The notes under the pieces are model-generated. The model had not been told where the DNA came from, ran no database searches, and was given only the letters and a program-made list of their open reading frames with translations. The translations under genes were made by a program, and so were the position numbers. A stretch of DNA of 36,455 bases, from positions 1-36,455 of IMG/VR virus record IMGVR_UViG_3300019884_000006; one strand, 5' to 3'. Origin of the DNA: a virus. Shown here piece after piece: positions 28,387 to 36,025 of this stretch. Every line of letters begins with the position of its first letter. Position 1 is the stretch's first letter.

Positions 28387-28653
28387 TTATTTATGAACCT
28401 GACATGGTAATTCATCAACTTTTATTGTGTGCATTCCACGTTGGTTATATTTATCATTCTTAGCAAGCGCAGACCCAAAGTGCATTAGTGCCAAGTGCAA
28501 TGCACGAAACGCCAAAGTTTTTTCTGCACAATTAGGCGTTTCATCATCCATCATTACTGCAATATCTTTAACTGCACTATAAAATGATTGATGAATTTTT
28601 CTGTCATGCTCGTCAAATGTATGTCTATCAAAAATATCATCTACTAAACTCAT
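28387..28653 (-). CDS. Acb2/Tad1-hairpin-like protein, candidate anti-CBASS sponge, 88 aa
   Basis: Helical protein with H-x-x-KIHQSFYSAVKDIAVM, then P-x-x-AEKTLAFRALHLALMHFG, then SALAKN. The Acb2/Tad1 hairpin family (including T4 Vs.4) has the same plan: a first helix with F-x-x-L/A-x-x-I, the segment P-x-x-RE-x-[ST]-LA-x-[TR]-x-L-x-x-A-x-M-[WH]-x-x-[AS]-A-[IL]-A. Family members bind cyclic di- and trinucleotides made by CBASS and thereby block host defence; some also bind Thoeris signals. Typical length is about 70-100 residues. Lies at the end of the packaging operon, right before the terminator, eleven bases after the scaffold gene. Recognition is from memory of the pattern. Confidence 0.6.
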   Translation of the reverse strand: MSLVDDIFDRHTFDEHDRKIHQSFYSAVKDIAVMMDDETPNCAEKTLAFRALHLALMHFGSALAKNDKYNQRGMHTIKVDELPCQVHK

Positions 28654-28664
28654 TTACTTATCTC

Positions 28665-29639
28665 CTATCGATTAGACTTATGACGACTTCTAACAGTCGC
28701 CAAACGCTTTGCATCTGCTTTTGCTAGCAAATCATCCCCACTCGTGTCCTGCTGTTTAGGCGTTACTTTTGCTGTTGAATCTTCTTTTGTTCGTCCTAAA
28801 GGTCGAGGTGTCTTTGTTATGGGTTTATTACGCCGCATACGCTCCTCAAGTTTGCCCATTTCGACTGCCTTAACAGTAGGGTCTCGTAATTTTGAGATAC
28901 GTTCAAGCTCTTGCGGATGACGCTTGCTGGCGGCATAAATAAAAGCTGTGGGGTCTGACATTCCACGTAATGATATCGTCATAGCGTCATCAATAGGCTG
29001 CTTGCCCACAACTTCTCTAAAGTCATCAAAACGCGTCATACCTTGAGTAAACTTTACTTGAAACTCACGCTGCGCTCTAGCTTCGTACTGTTCGCGTATT
29101 TTCTGGTGTTCTTCGGTTTGCATATTGTTAACGGTTTGTTTTACAAAGTGGGATAATTGCTGTTCCCAAGCCCCTTCGTCATCGGGATTATATTTAAAGT
29201 CTTTAACTGCTTGCTGAACATCACGATTAGCACCTTGATTAGCTAATTGTTGACGCAATATTTGCAATTCCTGGTCACGCTGTTCAATTTCACGTTGAAA
29301 CTGCTTTTCTTTTCTCTCAAGTCGTTCTTTTACACCTGGACTCATACGCTCTTTTTTATTTCCGTACTCATCTTCATCATAATCTTCATCTTTTTCAGGT
29401 TTTTCTGATTTTTCCTCTGATTCATCATTAGATTCTGATTCTGCTGCTAAATCTGGCGTATCATCTTCATAATCATCATCATGATTTGGCTCATTTTCCG
29501 GTTTTTCTGATTCATCCTTTTCCATTTCTTCAATCGGTTCTTTTTCTTCCTGAATTTTTTCCTTGTGTTCTGGTGTTGCCGGTTGTTGTGAATTACCTAT
29601 ACCCATCAATAAATCATCAATGCTGCTTATATTGCTCAT
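28665..29639 (-). CDS. Scaffolding protein, 324 aa
   Basis: Directs coat assembly and leaves before packaging. Length is near P22 gp8 (303). The first 110 residues are extremely acidic and disordered (NEPNHDDDYEDDTPDLAAES, DESEEKSEKPEKDEDYDEDE), then comes a coiled coil (VKERLERKEKQFQREIEQRD, QELQILRQQLANQG) and helices through about 270; the C-terminus is very basic (RLATVRSRHKSNR), as expected for the coat-binding end of P22-type scaffolds. GAGGG precedes the ATG. Between portal and coat in gene order, though the coat is 5.7 kb away. Confidence 0.75.
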   Translation of the reverse strand: MSNISSIDDLLMGIGNSQQPATPEHKEKIQEEKEPIEEMEKDESEKPENEPNHDDDYEDDTPDLAAESESNDESEEKSEKPEKDEDYDEDEYGNKKERMSPGVKERLERKEKQFQREIEQRDQELQILRQQLANQGANRDVQQAVKDFKYNPDDEGAWEQQLSHFVKQTVNNMQTEEHQKIREQYEARAQREFQVKFTQGMTRFDDFREVVGKQPIDDAMTISLRGMSDPTAFIYAASKRHPQELERISKLRDPTVKAVEMGKLEERMRRNKPITKTPRPLGRTKEDSTAKVTPKQQDTSGDDLLAKADAKRLATVRSRHKSNR

Positions 29640-29658
29640 GCGTTCCCTCGCTACGTTG

Positions 29659-32013
29659 TTATTGAACCTTTGAAGTCAAAATTTTGACCAAATTGTCAGT
29701 ATGCGCGATATCCTTATCGGTTTCAGTGCGATGCGATTCAGACATAAAGCGCATTTTGCTTTCTTCAACATCACCCGCTAATTCTAATTGCGCTATTTGA
29801 AGCTTCATGCGCTCAATCTCGATTTCAGCTTGTGATTCTTTCTGTTTAAGTGCCAATTCTTGCATTTTGATTTGTAGTTGAGCTTGTTGAAATTGGGCCT
29901 GCTGTTGCATTTGCTGTTGTTCTGGTGTTGGGCCTTGTGCGCCTTCTTGCGGCATCTCGCCCGTTTTACCTGCTTCAATAATTGCTGGTGATACACGCGT
30001 TTTGAGTCGGTTTTTAATCTCAATTGTGTTGGCGAGCGGTAAGTTTTCAGCGTATAAATCAGCAACTAGATTGAATGTGGTTGGATCGATCTGTAATACG
30101 TCACGCAGAGATTGAAGCGCTTGCTCTTTCTGTCCTTCATAAGATGGGCCAGGTTTTAATCTAACTTGATATGTTCCTTTGCGAATATCATTCTCAATAT
30201 TCTCACCGTACTCATCCGTTTGACGATTCACGGTTACATTTTTCATACCTTTATCGGGCATCATGAGAGTCAATACACGCTCGGTATCATATACGCGAGG
30301 AATCATCTCATTTACTATCTCACCACCCGTTGCAATAGCTCGATTAATTGAATTAAAAAACACATACGTAGCATAGCTGCCTTGTCTTGTTCTTGCGTCA
30401 ATTGCAACGCCAGAAGCTTCATCGCCATTATTACCCATTCGAGCAGGATAAAGGCCCGTTGAAGTATATAAATCTTCGATGGCAAGTTGATATTGTTGAA
30501 AGAGTGATTGTGACAATTCTGGGGGTTTGATTTGTTTTGGCTTATTTCCTTCGGGTGACTCGTCATAAGTTAACATCCCTTGAATAGCTGTGGGGTCTTT
30601 CCAATTACGTTGAGTGTCAAGACTTGATACATTTTTCTTTGACCCGATCCACTGGTCGTACCGACTTACTTTAAGAACATAAGCTGATTGTGTTCTGAGA
30701 TAGTTAATGTATCTTTGAGTATCTCGGCAATCTCCAAAGAATGAACGCGTAATTTGCTTGCCTGATTTATCGTAATAGCTGTTATTATCAACGAAAACGA
30801 GCGGCAATTGCTCACTTGGGAATTCTGTTTTATCAAGCTCATATTCACCCGCTATACGATAATGAACGATTTTATGTTTCTTTGACGGTCGTTTTTCTTC
30901 GATGCGTACTTGCTCGCCGTCATCCCACAGCATCATTGTGTCAATGCTTTCTTTTTCTTCATCCATCGGTGCGTTTTTTGCGCTTGGCGTAACATCAACG
31001 CCCTTATCTTGCGGCAATATGTCGTGATCACCTTGCATGCCAAACCCTTGCGGGTTATACGATTGGCCTTGCGGTTGTTCGGGTTGTTGCTGTCCCATTT
31101 GGGATAATTGCGCAACTAAATCTTGAGACGGGCCGCCCATTCCGCCTTGACTCTGCTGCATCATTGGTGCCATTTGCGCATCCATTTCAGCATGACGTGC
31201 ATTCATCTCACGCGATTTCTCGATAAGATCGTCCATTTCTTCTTGATTTAACACATTACCGTTTGAGAGTTTATACAGCGTATCTTTCTCATACTTGCGC
31301 ACGTAATGATCGATGATCGTGATTGATTCATCGTCCGCCCACATAAACGGATTACCTGACTCGTTAGGTTGCACTGCAAGCGCTATTTCTTCTTTAGACT
31401 GCGTTATGCTGCTGGTTTTCATGATGTTTTGTTCGACATCTTTGCCGTACATATCTTTAAACTTTTGTCGTGTCATGCGGGATAAATAGCCGCAAACTGT
31501 ACCGTCTGTTTTGTTTATAGACTCAGCGCCTACGTCCCAATAACACCGCGTTGCATCTTTGAAATACCAATACTGAATATCTTGATCAAACGACTTAGAG
31601 TATGCATAATCAGTACCGACACAAAACGCACCAAATCCGCCAATGGCTGCTTGACCTGCTGCTACTTGATACGCAATCGTTGCCGATGTTGAAAACATGA
31701 TATCTTTTGTGATTATTTCGCGAAGTGATGCGACTTTGTCATCGCATCCGGTCATCGGGACTACTTGTAACTGAGGGGTATTTTGCTGCTGTTCGCCGAG
31801 TAGCGCGTTTGCCATCGTGCCGAGTTTATTAGACGTTAAGGGCACCTTGCGGTACGTCTTAATCATGTCATCTTCTTCTTCGTCAGACCATTGAGAGCCG
31901 AGAACAAACTCGTGCATAGTATGATATAGGTCGATGTTTTGTTTGAAACTAGCGTAAAACTTTTCGTATGCTATACGAGCTTGACGAGCGATCTTCTCAT
32001 TCTGCTTAGCCAT
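29659..32013 (-). CDS. Portal protein, P22 family, 784 aa
   Basis: Forms the dodecameric DNA channel at the capsid vertex. The N-terminus (IDLYHTMHEFVLGSQWSDEE at 27-46 and VPLTSNKLGTMANALLGEQQ at 57-76) is the P22-portal signature; the wing and stem follow, and the end is a long coiled coil rich in Gln/Met (about 685-760; QQQMQQQAQFQQAQLQIKMQ), matching the P22 barrel. P22 gp1 is 725 residues. The surplus is a disordered Gln/Gly/Met/Pro-rich insertion at about 275-345 (MMQQSQGGMGGPSQDLVAQL; QPEQPQGQSYNPQGFGMQGD). AAGGA lies before the ATG. Confidence 0.88.
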   Translation of the reverse strand: MAKQNEKIARQARIAYEKFYASFKQNIDLYHTMHEFVLGSQWSDEEEDDMIKTYRKVPLTSNKLGTMANALLGEQQQNTPQLQVVPMTGCDDKVASLREIITKDIMFSTSATIAYQVAAGQAAIGGFGAFCVGTDYAYSKSFDQDIQYWYFKDATRCYWDVGAESINKTDGTVCGYLSRMTRQKFKDMYGKDVEQNIMKTSSITQSKEEIALAVQPNESGNPFMWADDESITIIDHYVRKYEKDTLYKLSNGNVLNQEEMDDLIEKSREMNARHAEMDAQMAPMMQQSQGGMGGPSQDLVAQLSQMGQQQPEQPQGQSYNPQGFGMQGDHDILPQDKGVDVTPSAKNAPMDEEKESIDTMMLWDDGEQVRIEEKRPSKKHKIVHYRIAGEYELDKTEFPSEQLPLVFVDNNSYYDKSGKQITRSFFGDCRDTQRYINYLRTQSAYVLKVSRYDQWIGSKKNVSSLDTQRNWKDPTAIQGMLTYDESPEGNKPKQIKPPELSQSLFQQYQLAIEDLYTSTGLYPARMGNNGDEASGVAIDARTRQGSYATYVFFNSINRAIATGGEIVNEMIPRVYDTERVLTLMMPDKGMKNVTVNRQTDEYGENIENDIRKGTYQVRLKPGPSYEGQKEQALQSLRDVLQIDPTTFNLVADLYAENLPLANTIEIKNRLKTRVSPAIIEAGKTGEMPQEGAQGPTPEQQQMQQQAQFQQAQLQIKMQELALKQKESQAEIEIERMKLQIAQLELAGDVEESKMRFMSESHRTETDKDIAHTDNLVKILTSKVQ

Positions 32014-32066
32014 AACAATCCTTGTTATTTATCAATTATCCGTAATTGATCTATAGCTTTATTTTC

Positions 32067-33590
32067 TTAAATCAGCATACCCGCGTGATGCTCAGGCAGC
32101 TTATTCGGCTTATAGCCGCTATCTGTAACATATTCTCCGCCATAAAACGTCAATGTCAACGAAACTGCCGTGTCGGGCGACAAGCAGCCACGCTTTTTCA
32201 AATCTTCTGTGCTTTCAATCTGCAATTTATCACTTGAATCGTATTTATACCCTATGTTGATCAAATCTGTTTGTAACTCATCGCTATCCGGTATTTCAAC
32301 GCCCATCTCTTGCAATAACCAATCTCGTGTGCGACTCCATAATTCAGCACGACAGTTTTTGTACTTATGTCGTTCTTCGGCCCGTGTTGCGACATTCACA
32401 CCGATCACAATATCGTGATAACCTAATTCATGCAATCGATCTACAACGCCTGCACCAATTCCTATGCAATCAATACATACACGGCGCGGATGTTCTCTTT
32501 CTATTATACGCTTAACAATGCCAGCAAGCTCCATTGTATCGATATTATAATGCGTTTCAAGTTTAAATGCTTTACGTCCTTTACGTCTAATAATTGCTAT
32601 TCTATCGTCACCCATCCGCGCCGGATCAACGCCTACAACAAGCGGGGCTTCACTTTGAACAATAGTCGTGCGCGCCTTTTGCACGCATTCAACATGTATA
32701 AAAGTATCCGTGATTGAAGATAAAAACGCTTCTTCATCCGTGAATGGATATTCCTGTCTGAATTTGCGACATTTTTGCTCATAATCGCCCTTGATATCTT
32801 GTAGCTTAATCCTGCGCCAATTTAAATGGCCTTCTTTTAACCCGTTGGCGCCAAATTTTGCAAACCACTCGCGTTCCTCCTCGTTTGGTTTGAATGTGGC
32901 TTCATTTATACAATATTCATCCTGCCAATACCACGGCACAAATATCGCTTGATATCGCGTTTTGCCGTTCTTTGCTTCCATCCAGTCTAAGTAAAAATCG
33001 TTATCAATACCATTCGCTGTTGACTCTTTTATAATTTCAGTATCTTCTATTTCAGCAACAGTGTTCATTAATCCCATGCCAATTTTTGCCGCATCTTTGT
33101 AGAACGCATATTCTGATAGATGCAAATATTGATTAGTCATACCTCGACCTACTTCAGTACTTCCGGCTGTACCAACGCGATAACCTGAGCCGAGGTTATT
33201 ATACATAAGCGTGTTGTCGTTTTTTTTGTCCGGTTGCGGAAATAAACTAGTGTCAAGATGCTCGCTATAACGCTTTGTCATCTCAAAGATAGCGCGCGTA
33301 GCGTCTGATAGATGTGTTAGAATAAATGCTTTCTTGCCGCGTTTAGTGATGATTTTGTGAAAATAGCGTGCTTGAATTAGCGTAGATATGCCTTGCTGTC
33401 GGCCTTTGAGTATGAGCGCACGTACTTTGCCTGTGACTTTGTATTGCGTTTCTAATCTGTCATGCACATATAATTGCGCACGATTAAAAACAAATTGACG
33501 CTCAGCGCCTGATTTGTCATGTATAATCAGAAAGTTTTTAGCAAAAAGAGGTAGGGATTTTAATGTGCGTATGAGTTTTTCTTCATCCAT
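32067..33590 (-). CDS. terL: Terminase large subunit, 507 aa
   Basis: ATPase and headful nuclease that packages DNA. Walker A-like LKGRQQGIST at 61-70; Walker B with catalytic Glu in LHLSEYAF (156-163, E160); the coupling motif ESTANG at 189-194. The RNase H-like nuclease has D322 in VVGVDPARMGDD (318-329) and D374 in CIDCIGIGAGVVD (372-384). P22 TerL is 499 residues, so it is full length. Its ATG shares a base with the TerS stop. The family (headful P22/Sf6-type) suggests terminally redundant, circularly permuted virion DNA, consistent with a circular assembly. Confidence 0.93.
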   Translation of the reverse strand: MDEEKLIRTLKSLPLFAKNFLIIHDKSGAERQFVFNRAQLYVHDRLETQYKVTGKVRALILKGRQQGISTLIQARYFHKIITKRGKKAFILTHLSDATRAIFEMTKRYSEHLDTSLFPQPDKKNDNTLMYNNLGSGYRVGTAGSTEVGRGMTNQYLHLSEYAFYKDAAKIGMGLMNTVAEIEDTEIIKESTANGIDNDFYLDWMEAKNGKTRYQAIFVPWYWQDEYCINEATFKPNEEEREWFAKFGANGLKEGHLNWRRIKLQDIKGDYEQKCRKFRQEYPFTDEEAFLSSITDTFIHVECVQKARTTIVQSEAPLVVGVDPARMGDDRIAIIRRKGRKAFKLETHYNIDTMELAGIVKRIIEREHPRRVCIDCIGIGAGVVDRLHELGYHDIVIGVNVATRAEERHKYKNCRAELWSRTRDWLLQEMGVEIPDSDELQTDLINIGYKYDSSDKLQIESTEDLKKRGCLSPDTAVSLTLTFYGGEYVTDSGYKPNKLPEHHAGMLI

Positions 33591-34057
33591 TAATCCACCA
33601 GTTTGTCAATCAACATCTCAATCACAGTTTTAGTATCGGCCTTTTCTTCTTCTGCGTGTTGTCCATATTGCTTAGGCAACAGCTTAGATGCAAGCCATTT
33701 TCTAGTGTCAATACGTAAGCGGCTACGTGCAATAAATTCTGTGTTGCACAGTGCGTTTCCATCATCATCGAAAATCGTGTCATTTGAATCATTATCAGCT
33801 ATATCCAAGCATTCTTCAGCTAATAAATCTGCCTGAAAAAGCTTAGCCCGTGCGTATCGAGAGGAAAAGTCAGAGTGTTTATAACGCCACAAATTAATAG
33901 TTGTTCGGTCTGGTAAATCGTCATGTAGAGCGCAAAGTTTAGCCAATCCTACTGTTGAAGTTGCAACACGTTGACAAATTAATTCTGCAATTTCTTCACA
34001 ATAAAGAGTTGGTCGCCCCATTTTAACTTTTTTTTCAGGACATTTATGCGCTGTCAT
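33590..34057 (-). CDS. terS: Terminase small subunit, 155 aa
   Basis: Recognises the pac site and forms a ring that stimulates TerL. KKVKMGRPTLYCEEIAELIC at the start is the GRP(T/S)-x-Y entry of Sf6-like small terminases; a helix-turn-helix follows (LAKLCALHDDLPDRTTINLW), then a helical region (RYARAKLFQADLLAEECLDI) and a flexible tail for TerL contact. Length is similar to Sf6 gp1 (about 140). The pac site is often inside this gene. Four-gene packaging order (small ORF, TerS, TerL, portal) is conventional. Confidence 0.85.
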   Translation of the reverse strand: MTAHKCPEKKVKMGRPTLYCEEIAELICQRVATSTVGLAKLCALHDDLPDRTTINLWRYKHSDFSSRYARAKLFQADLLAEECLDIADNDSNDTIFDDDGNALCNTEFIARSRLRIDTRKWLASKLLPKQYGQHAEEEKADTKTVIEMLIDKLVD

Positions 34058-34059
34058 TT

Positions 34060-34245
34060 TTACGGCCCTTTTTGAGCATTACTCTTTTCGCCCTTCATTT
34101 CGTCACCCACAGAACCTGGCATGCAGTATTTCGGTTGCATTTTGTTTTGACTATCGACACTTTTACCGTACGCGCTCGGCACGCCGTTATAGTGCGTGTT
34201 TCCGGTTTCTGCGTCACTTGATGTGTAATCTTTGACATCATCCAT
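34060..34245 (-). CDS. Hypothetical protein, 61 aa
   Basis: ATG at 34245 with GAGGG eight bases ahead. Polar, Gly/Asn/Ser-rich (MDDVKDYTSSDAETGNTHYN), no strong secondary structure; Met/Pro/Gly cluster in the middle (MQPKYCMPGSVGDEMKG). Ends two bases before the TerS start. Probably expressed with packaging genes. No function seen. Confidence 0.6.
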   Translation of the reverse strand: MDDVKDYTSSDAETGNTHYNGVPSAYGKSVDSQNKMQPKYCMPGSVGDEMKGEKSNAQKGP

Positions 34246-34289
34246 GAGATAGCCCTCAATAAATTAATCACTTACTGAAAATATTACCA

Positions 34290-34748
34290 CTATAAAAAAT
34301 AATCTTCAACAACTTGCTTAAACTTATCAAAACCGTGAACGCAAACAGATTTATAACCACGATCATTAAGCTCTTTTAATACTTCGCGCTGAACAGGGCT
34401 TAAATGCCCGTCTAGCGCTTTTAATTCTACAAACAACCCGTGGTATAGCTGCGTAGGATAAAGTATCTCAAAATCTGGCCAGCCTGGCTTTACTCCCATA
34501 CGCTTGAGCTTAGCGCCAACATGCAATGAGCGGCGCTCGCCATTCGGCGAATGATGGAAGTATATGTTTTTAGATCGCAAAAAATTAACGCATTTAATGT
34601 GTTCAGATTCTTCTGTTAAGCAACCGCGCGGCTTGCGGGGTTTTTTAGCTATTAAAGCTTCGTCTATGGCTTCTGCGTCCCCGTAGAGCTGACCAAAAGC
34701 TAATTGATATTTTTTCTTTTGCGCTTTATTCAAATCGTTCCATGCCAA
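34290..34748 (-). CDS. VRR-NUC domain nuclease, 152 aa
   Basis: PD-(D/E)xK nuclease of the VRR-NUC type. GWPDFEI (D92), GLFVELKA (E108-x-K110) and SPVQREVLKELNDRGY (Q120) are the catalytic and core motifs; HHSPNGERR before them is typical. Start uncertain: TTG at 34748 follows AAGGA at normal distance, whereas the frame is open to a TTG at 34802 without a site. In phages such nucleases are thought to act as Holliday-junction or flap resolvases, helping to produce packageable DNA; this could complement RecT/Gp157. First gene of the packaging operon. Confidence 0.85.
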   Translation of the reverse strand: MAWNDLNKAQKKKYQLAFGQLYGDAEAIDEALIAKKPRKPRGCLTEESEHIKCVNFLRSKNIYFHHSPNGERRSLHVGAKLKRMGVKPGWPDFEILYPTQLYHGLFVELKALDGHLSPVQREVLKELNDRGYKSVCVHGFDKFKQVVEDYFL

Positions 34749-34865
34749 AATAATCCGTCCTTGATTAATTCTGTCATCTATATTTATCAGCAGTTTGCAC
34801 AAAAATCAAGCAGGGGAAATATCATAAAAATTTATAAATAGGATGTTTCCCTAAATAATATACGT

Positions 34866-34898
34866 CAAGTGTTGACATATATGCCAAGTATTGACATA
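34866..34898. repeat. Tandem repeat CAAGT(G/A)TTGACATA
   Basis: Two 14-base copies, 13 identical, starting at 34866 and 34885 (19 bases apart). Both contain TTGACA, and they cover the promoter region of the J-domain gene. Suggests two binding sites for one regulator on nearly the same face of the helix. Confidence 0.5.
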
Positions 34899-34900
34899 CT
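34872..34900 (+). promoter_or_regulatory. Promoter of the J-domain gene
   Basis: TTGACA (perfect) at 34872 and CATACT (four of six) at 34895 with a 17-base spacer, 31 bases before the ATG. It lies within the tandem repeat, so it is probably under control. No clear promoter was found for the divergent VRR-NUC/packaging operon. Confidence 0.55.
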
Positions 34901-34930
34901 ACTCTCGTCAACAACACAGAGAGCAATAAA

Positions 34931-35425
34931 ATGAAAATGACTCACAAAGATGCGCTAAACATTCTTGCATTACCAAGTACCGCAGTATTTGACGATATCA
35001 AAATAGCTTATCGCCGCGCTTGTATGACGTACCACCCCGATCGCAATCCAGCGGGCCTTGAAATGATGAAATTGATTAATGCGGCGTGGTCGTGTTTATC
35101 AGATTTTGTACCTGGCAGCGAAAAATATGCGTTCGATGCAAGCAACTATGGTACCGAATTAAACGCGGCACTTAATGCGATTATCAATTTAGGGCTTGAA
35201 ATAGAAATTTGCGGTAGTTGGCTTTGGGTGTCGGGTGATACACGACCGCATCGCGAAGTATTAAAATCTGCTGGCTTCAAGTGGGCGCCAAAAAAGATGA
35301 TGTGGAATTTTAGACCAGCAGAATGGAAGTCATTTTCGCGCGGCAAGTTTTCGATGGATGATATTCGCGAAAGACACGGCAGTGTTACAGTAAAAACAAA
35401 TCATCAAGCACGTTTAACAGCATAA
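34931..35425 (+). CDS. J-domain protein with phage-type C-terminal module, 164 aa
   Basis: Co-chaperone of Hsp70 (DnaK). J-domain at residues 1-60 with the essential HPD at 35-37 (YRRACMTYHPDRNPAGLEMM). No Gly/Phe-rich or zinc region follows. Instead a second domain at about 88-128 (LEIEICGSWLWVSGDTRPHR, then SAGFKWAPKKMMWNFRP) is a module often found at the end of phage/plasmid J proteins. Alone on the plus strand with its own promoter. Likely directs host DnaK to a phage-specific task such as replication-complex remodelling; the client is unknown. Confidence 0.85.
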   Translation: MKMTHKDALNILALPSTAVFDDIKIAYRRACMTYHPDRNPAGLEMMKLINAAWSCLSDFVPGSEKYAFDASNYGTELNAALNAIINLGLEIEICGSWLWVSGDTRPHREVLKSAGFKWAPKKMMWNFRPAEWKSFSRGKFSMDDIRERHGSVTVKTNHQARLTA

Positions 35426-35489
35426 TTTAGGCGCAACAAAACCCTGCGCTCACTAGCAAGTAAATAAATCTTGTGGTTATCGCAAATTG

Positions 35490-35690
35490 TTAGCGTGCGA
35501 TTTCCACATTTTTTGCAACTGGGCCTTTCGCAGAGGCGCCAGCTTGAAACGTCACTTGGTCGCCTTCTTTCAGCGTTTTAAACCCCGACCCTTGAATTTC
35601 TTTGAAGTGTACAAAAAAATCGCCCCCTTCTGATGCAATAAAACCAAATCCTTTGCCTTCGTTGAACCATTTTACGGTGCCTTTCTGCAT
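35490..35690 (-). CDS. Cold-shock domain protein (CspA family)
   Basis: 66 residues covering one complete cold-shock domain. [20 protein letters not shown] includes RNP1 (KGFGFI) and DFFVHFKEI includes RNP2. The ends are typical except for a short N-terminus. It binds single-stranded RNA/DNA and can melt mRNA structures. AGGAAAGAGACGAA precedes the ATG. It follows the replication gene on the same strand and converges with the J-domain gene. A host-derived gene kept by the phage is likely. Confidence 0.93.
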   Translation of the reverse strand: MQKGTVKWFNEGKGFGFIASEGGDFFVHFKEIQGSGFKTLKEGDQVTFQAGASAKGPVAKNVEIAR

Positions 35691-35755
35691 TTCGTCTCTT
35701 TCCTATCGTTAAAAATCCATTTCTAGGGGGTAAATTTGCGATTCTAGCAACTTTT

Positions 35756-36025
35756 TTACCCTACCCCACCCTTTGCCTTACCTTGTTCTAAGTACGCGCC
35801 AAAATGCTTGTATTTCTCGTATGACCCGTTTGCGTAGTCACACATACCATGCTCTTTCCAAACTTTGACGTGCGCATCTAGCGTTTCGTACAAAATTAGG
35901 CCAGCTAACATATCTTGTTTATCTTCTTCACTCAAGAGCCGCTCAGATATCAGCTTAGGCTGTACTTTGTTCCTGATAGCGAGCTTGATTATCATTTTTT
36001 TGCATTCTTCGATTGATCGACTCAT
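35756..36025 (-). CDS. Hypothetical helical protein, 89 aa
   Basis: ATG at 36025 (MSRSIEECKKMIIKLAIRNK) has GAGG eight bases upstream; it overlaps the end of the replication gene by 71 bases. A longer frame from 36118 would overlap further and lacks a site. All-helical with a conserved-looking block LSEEDKQDMLAGLILYETLD and an aromatic end. Lambdoid phages carry P/helicase-loader genes here, but this protein is too small for that and has no such motif. Not recognised. Confidence 0.6.
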   Translation of the reverse strand: MSRSIEECKKMIIKLAIRNKVQPKLISERLLSEEDKQDMLAGLILYETLDAHVKVWKEHGMCDYANGSYEKYKHFGAYLEQGKAKGGVG

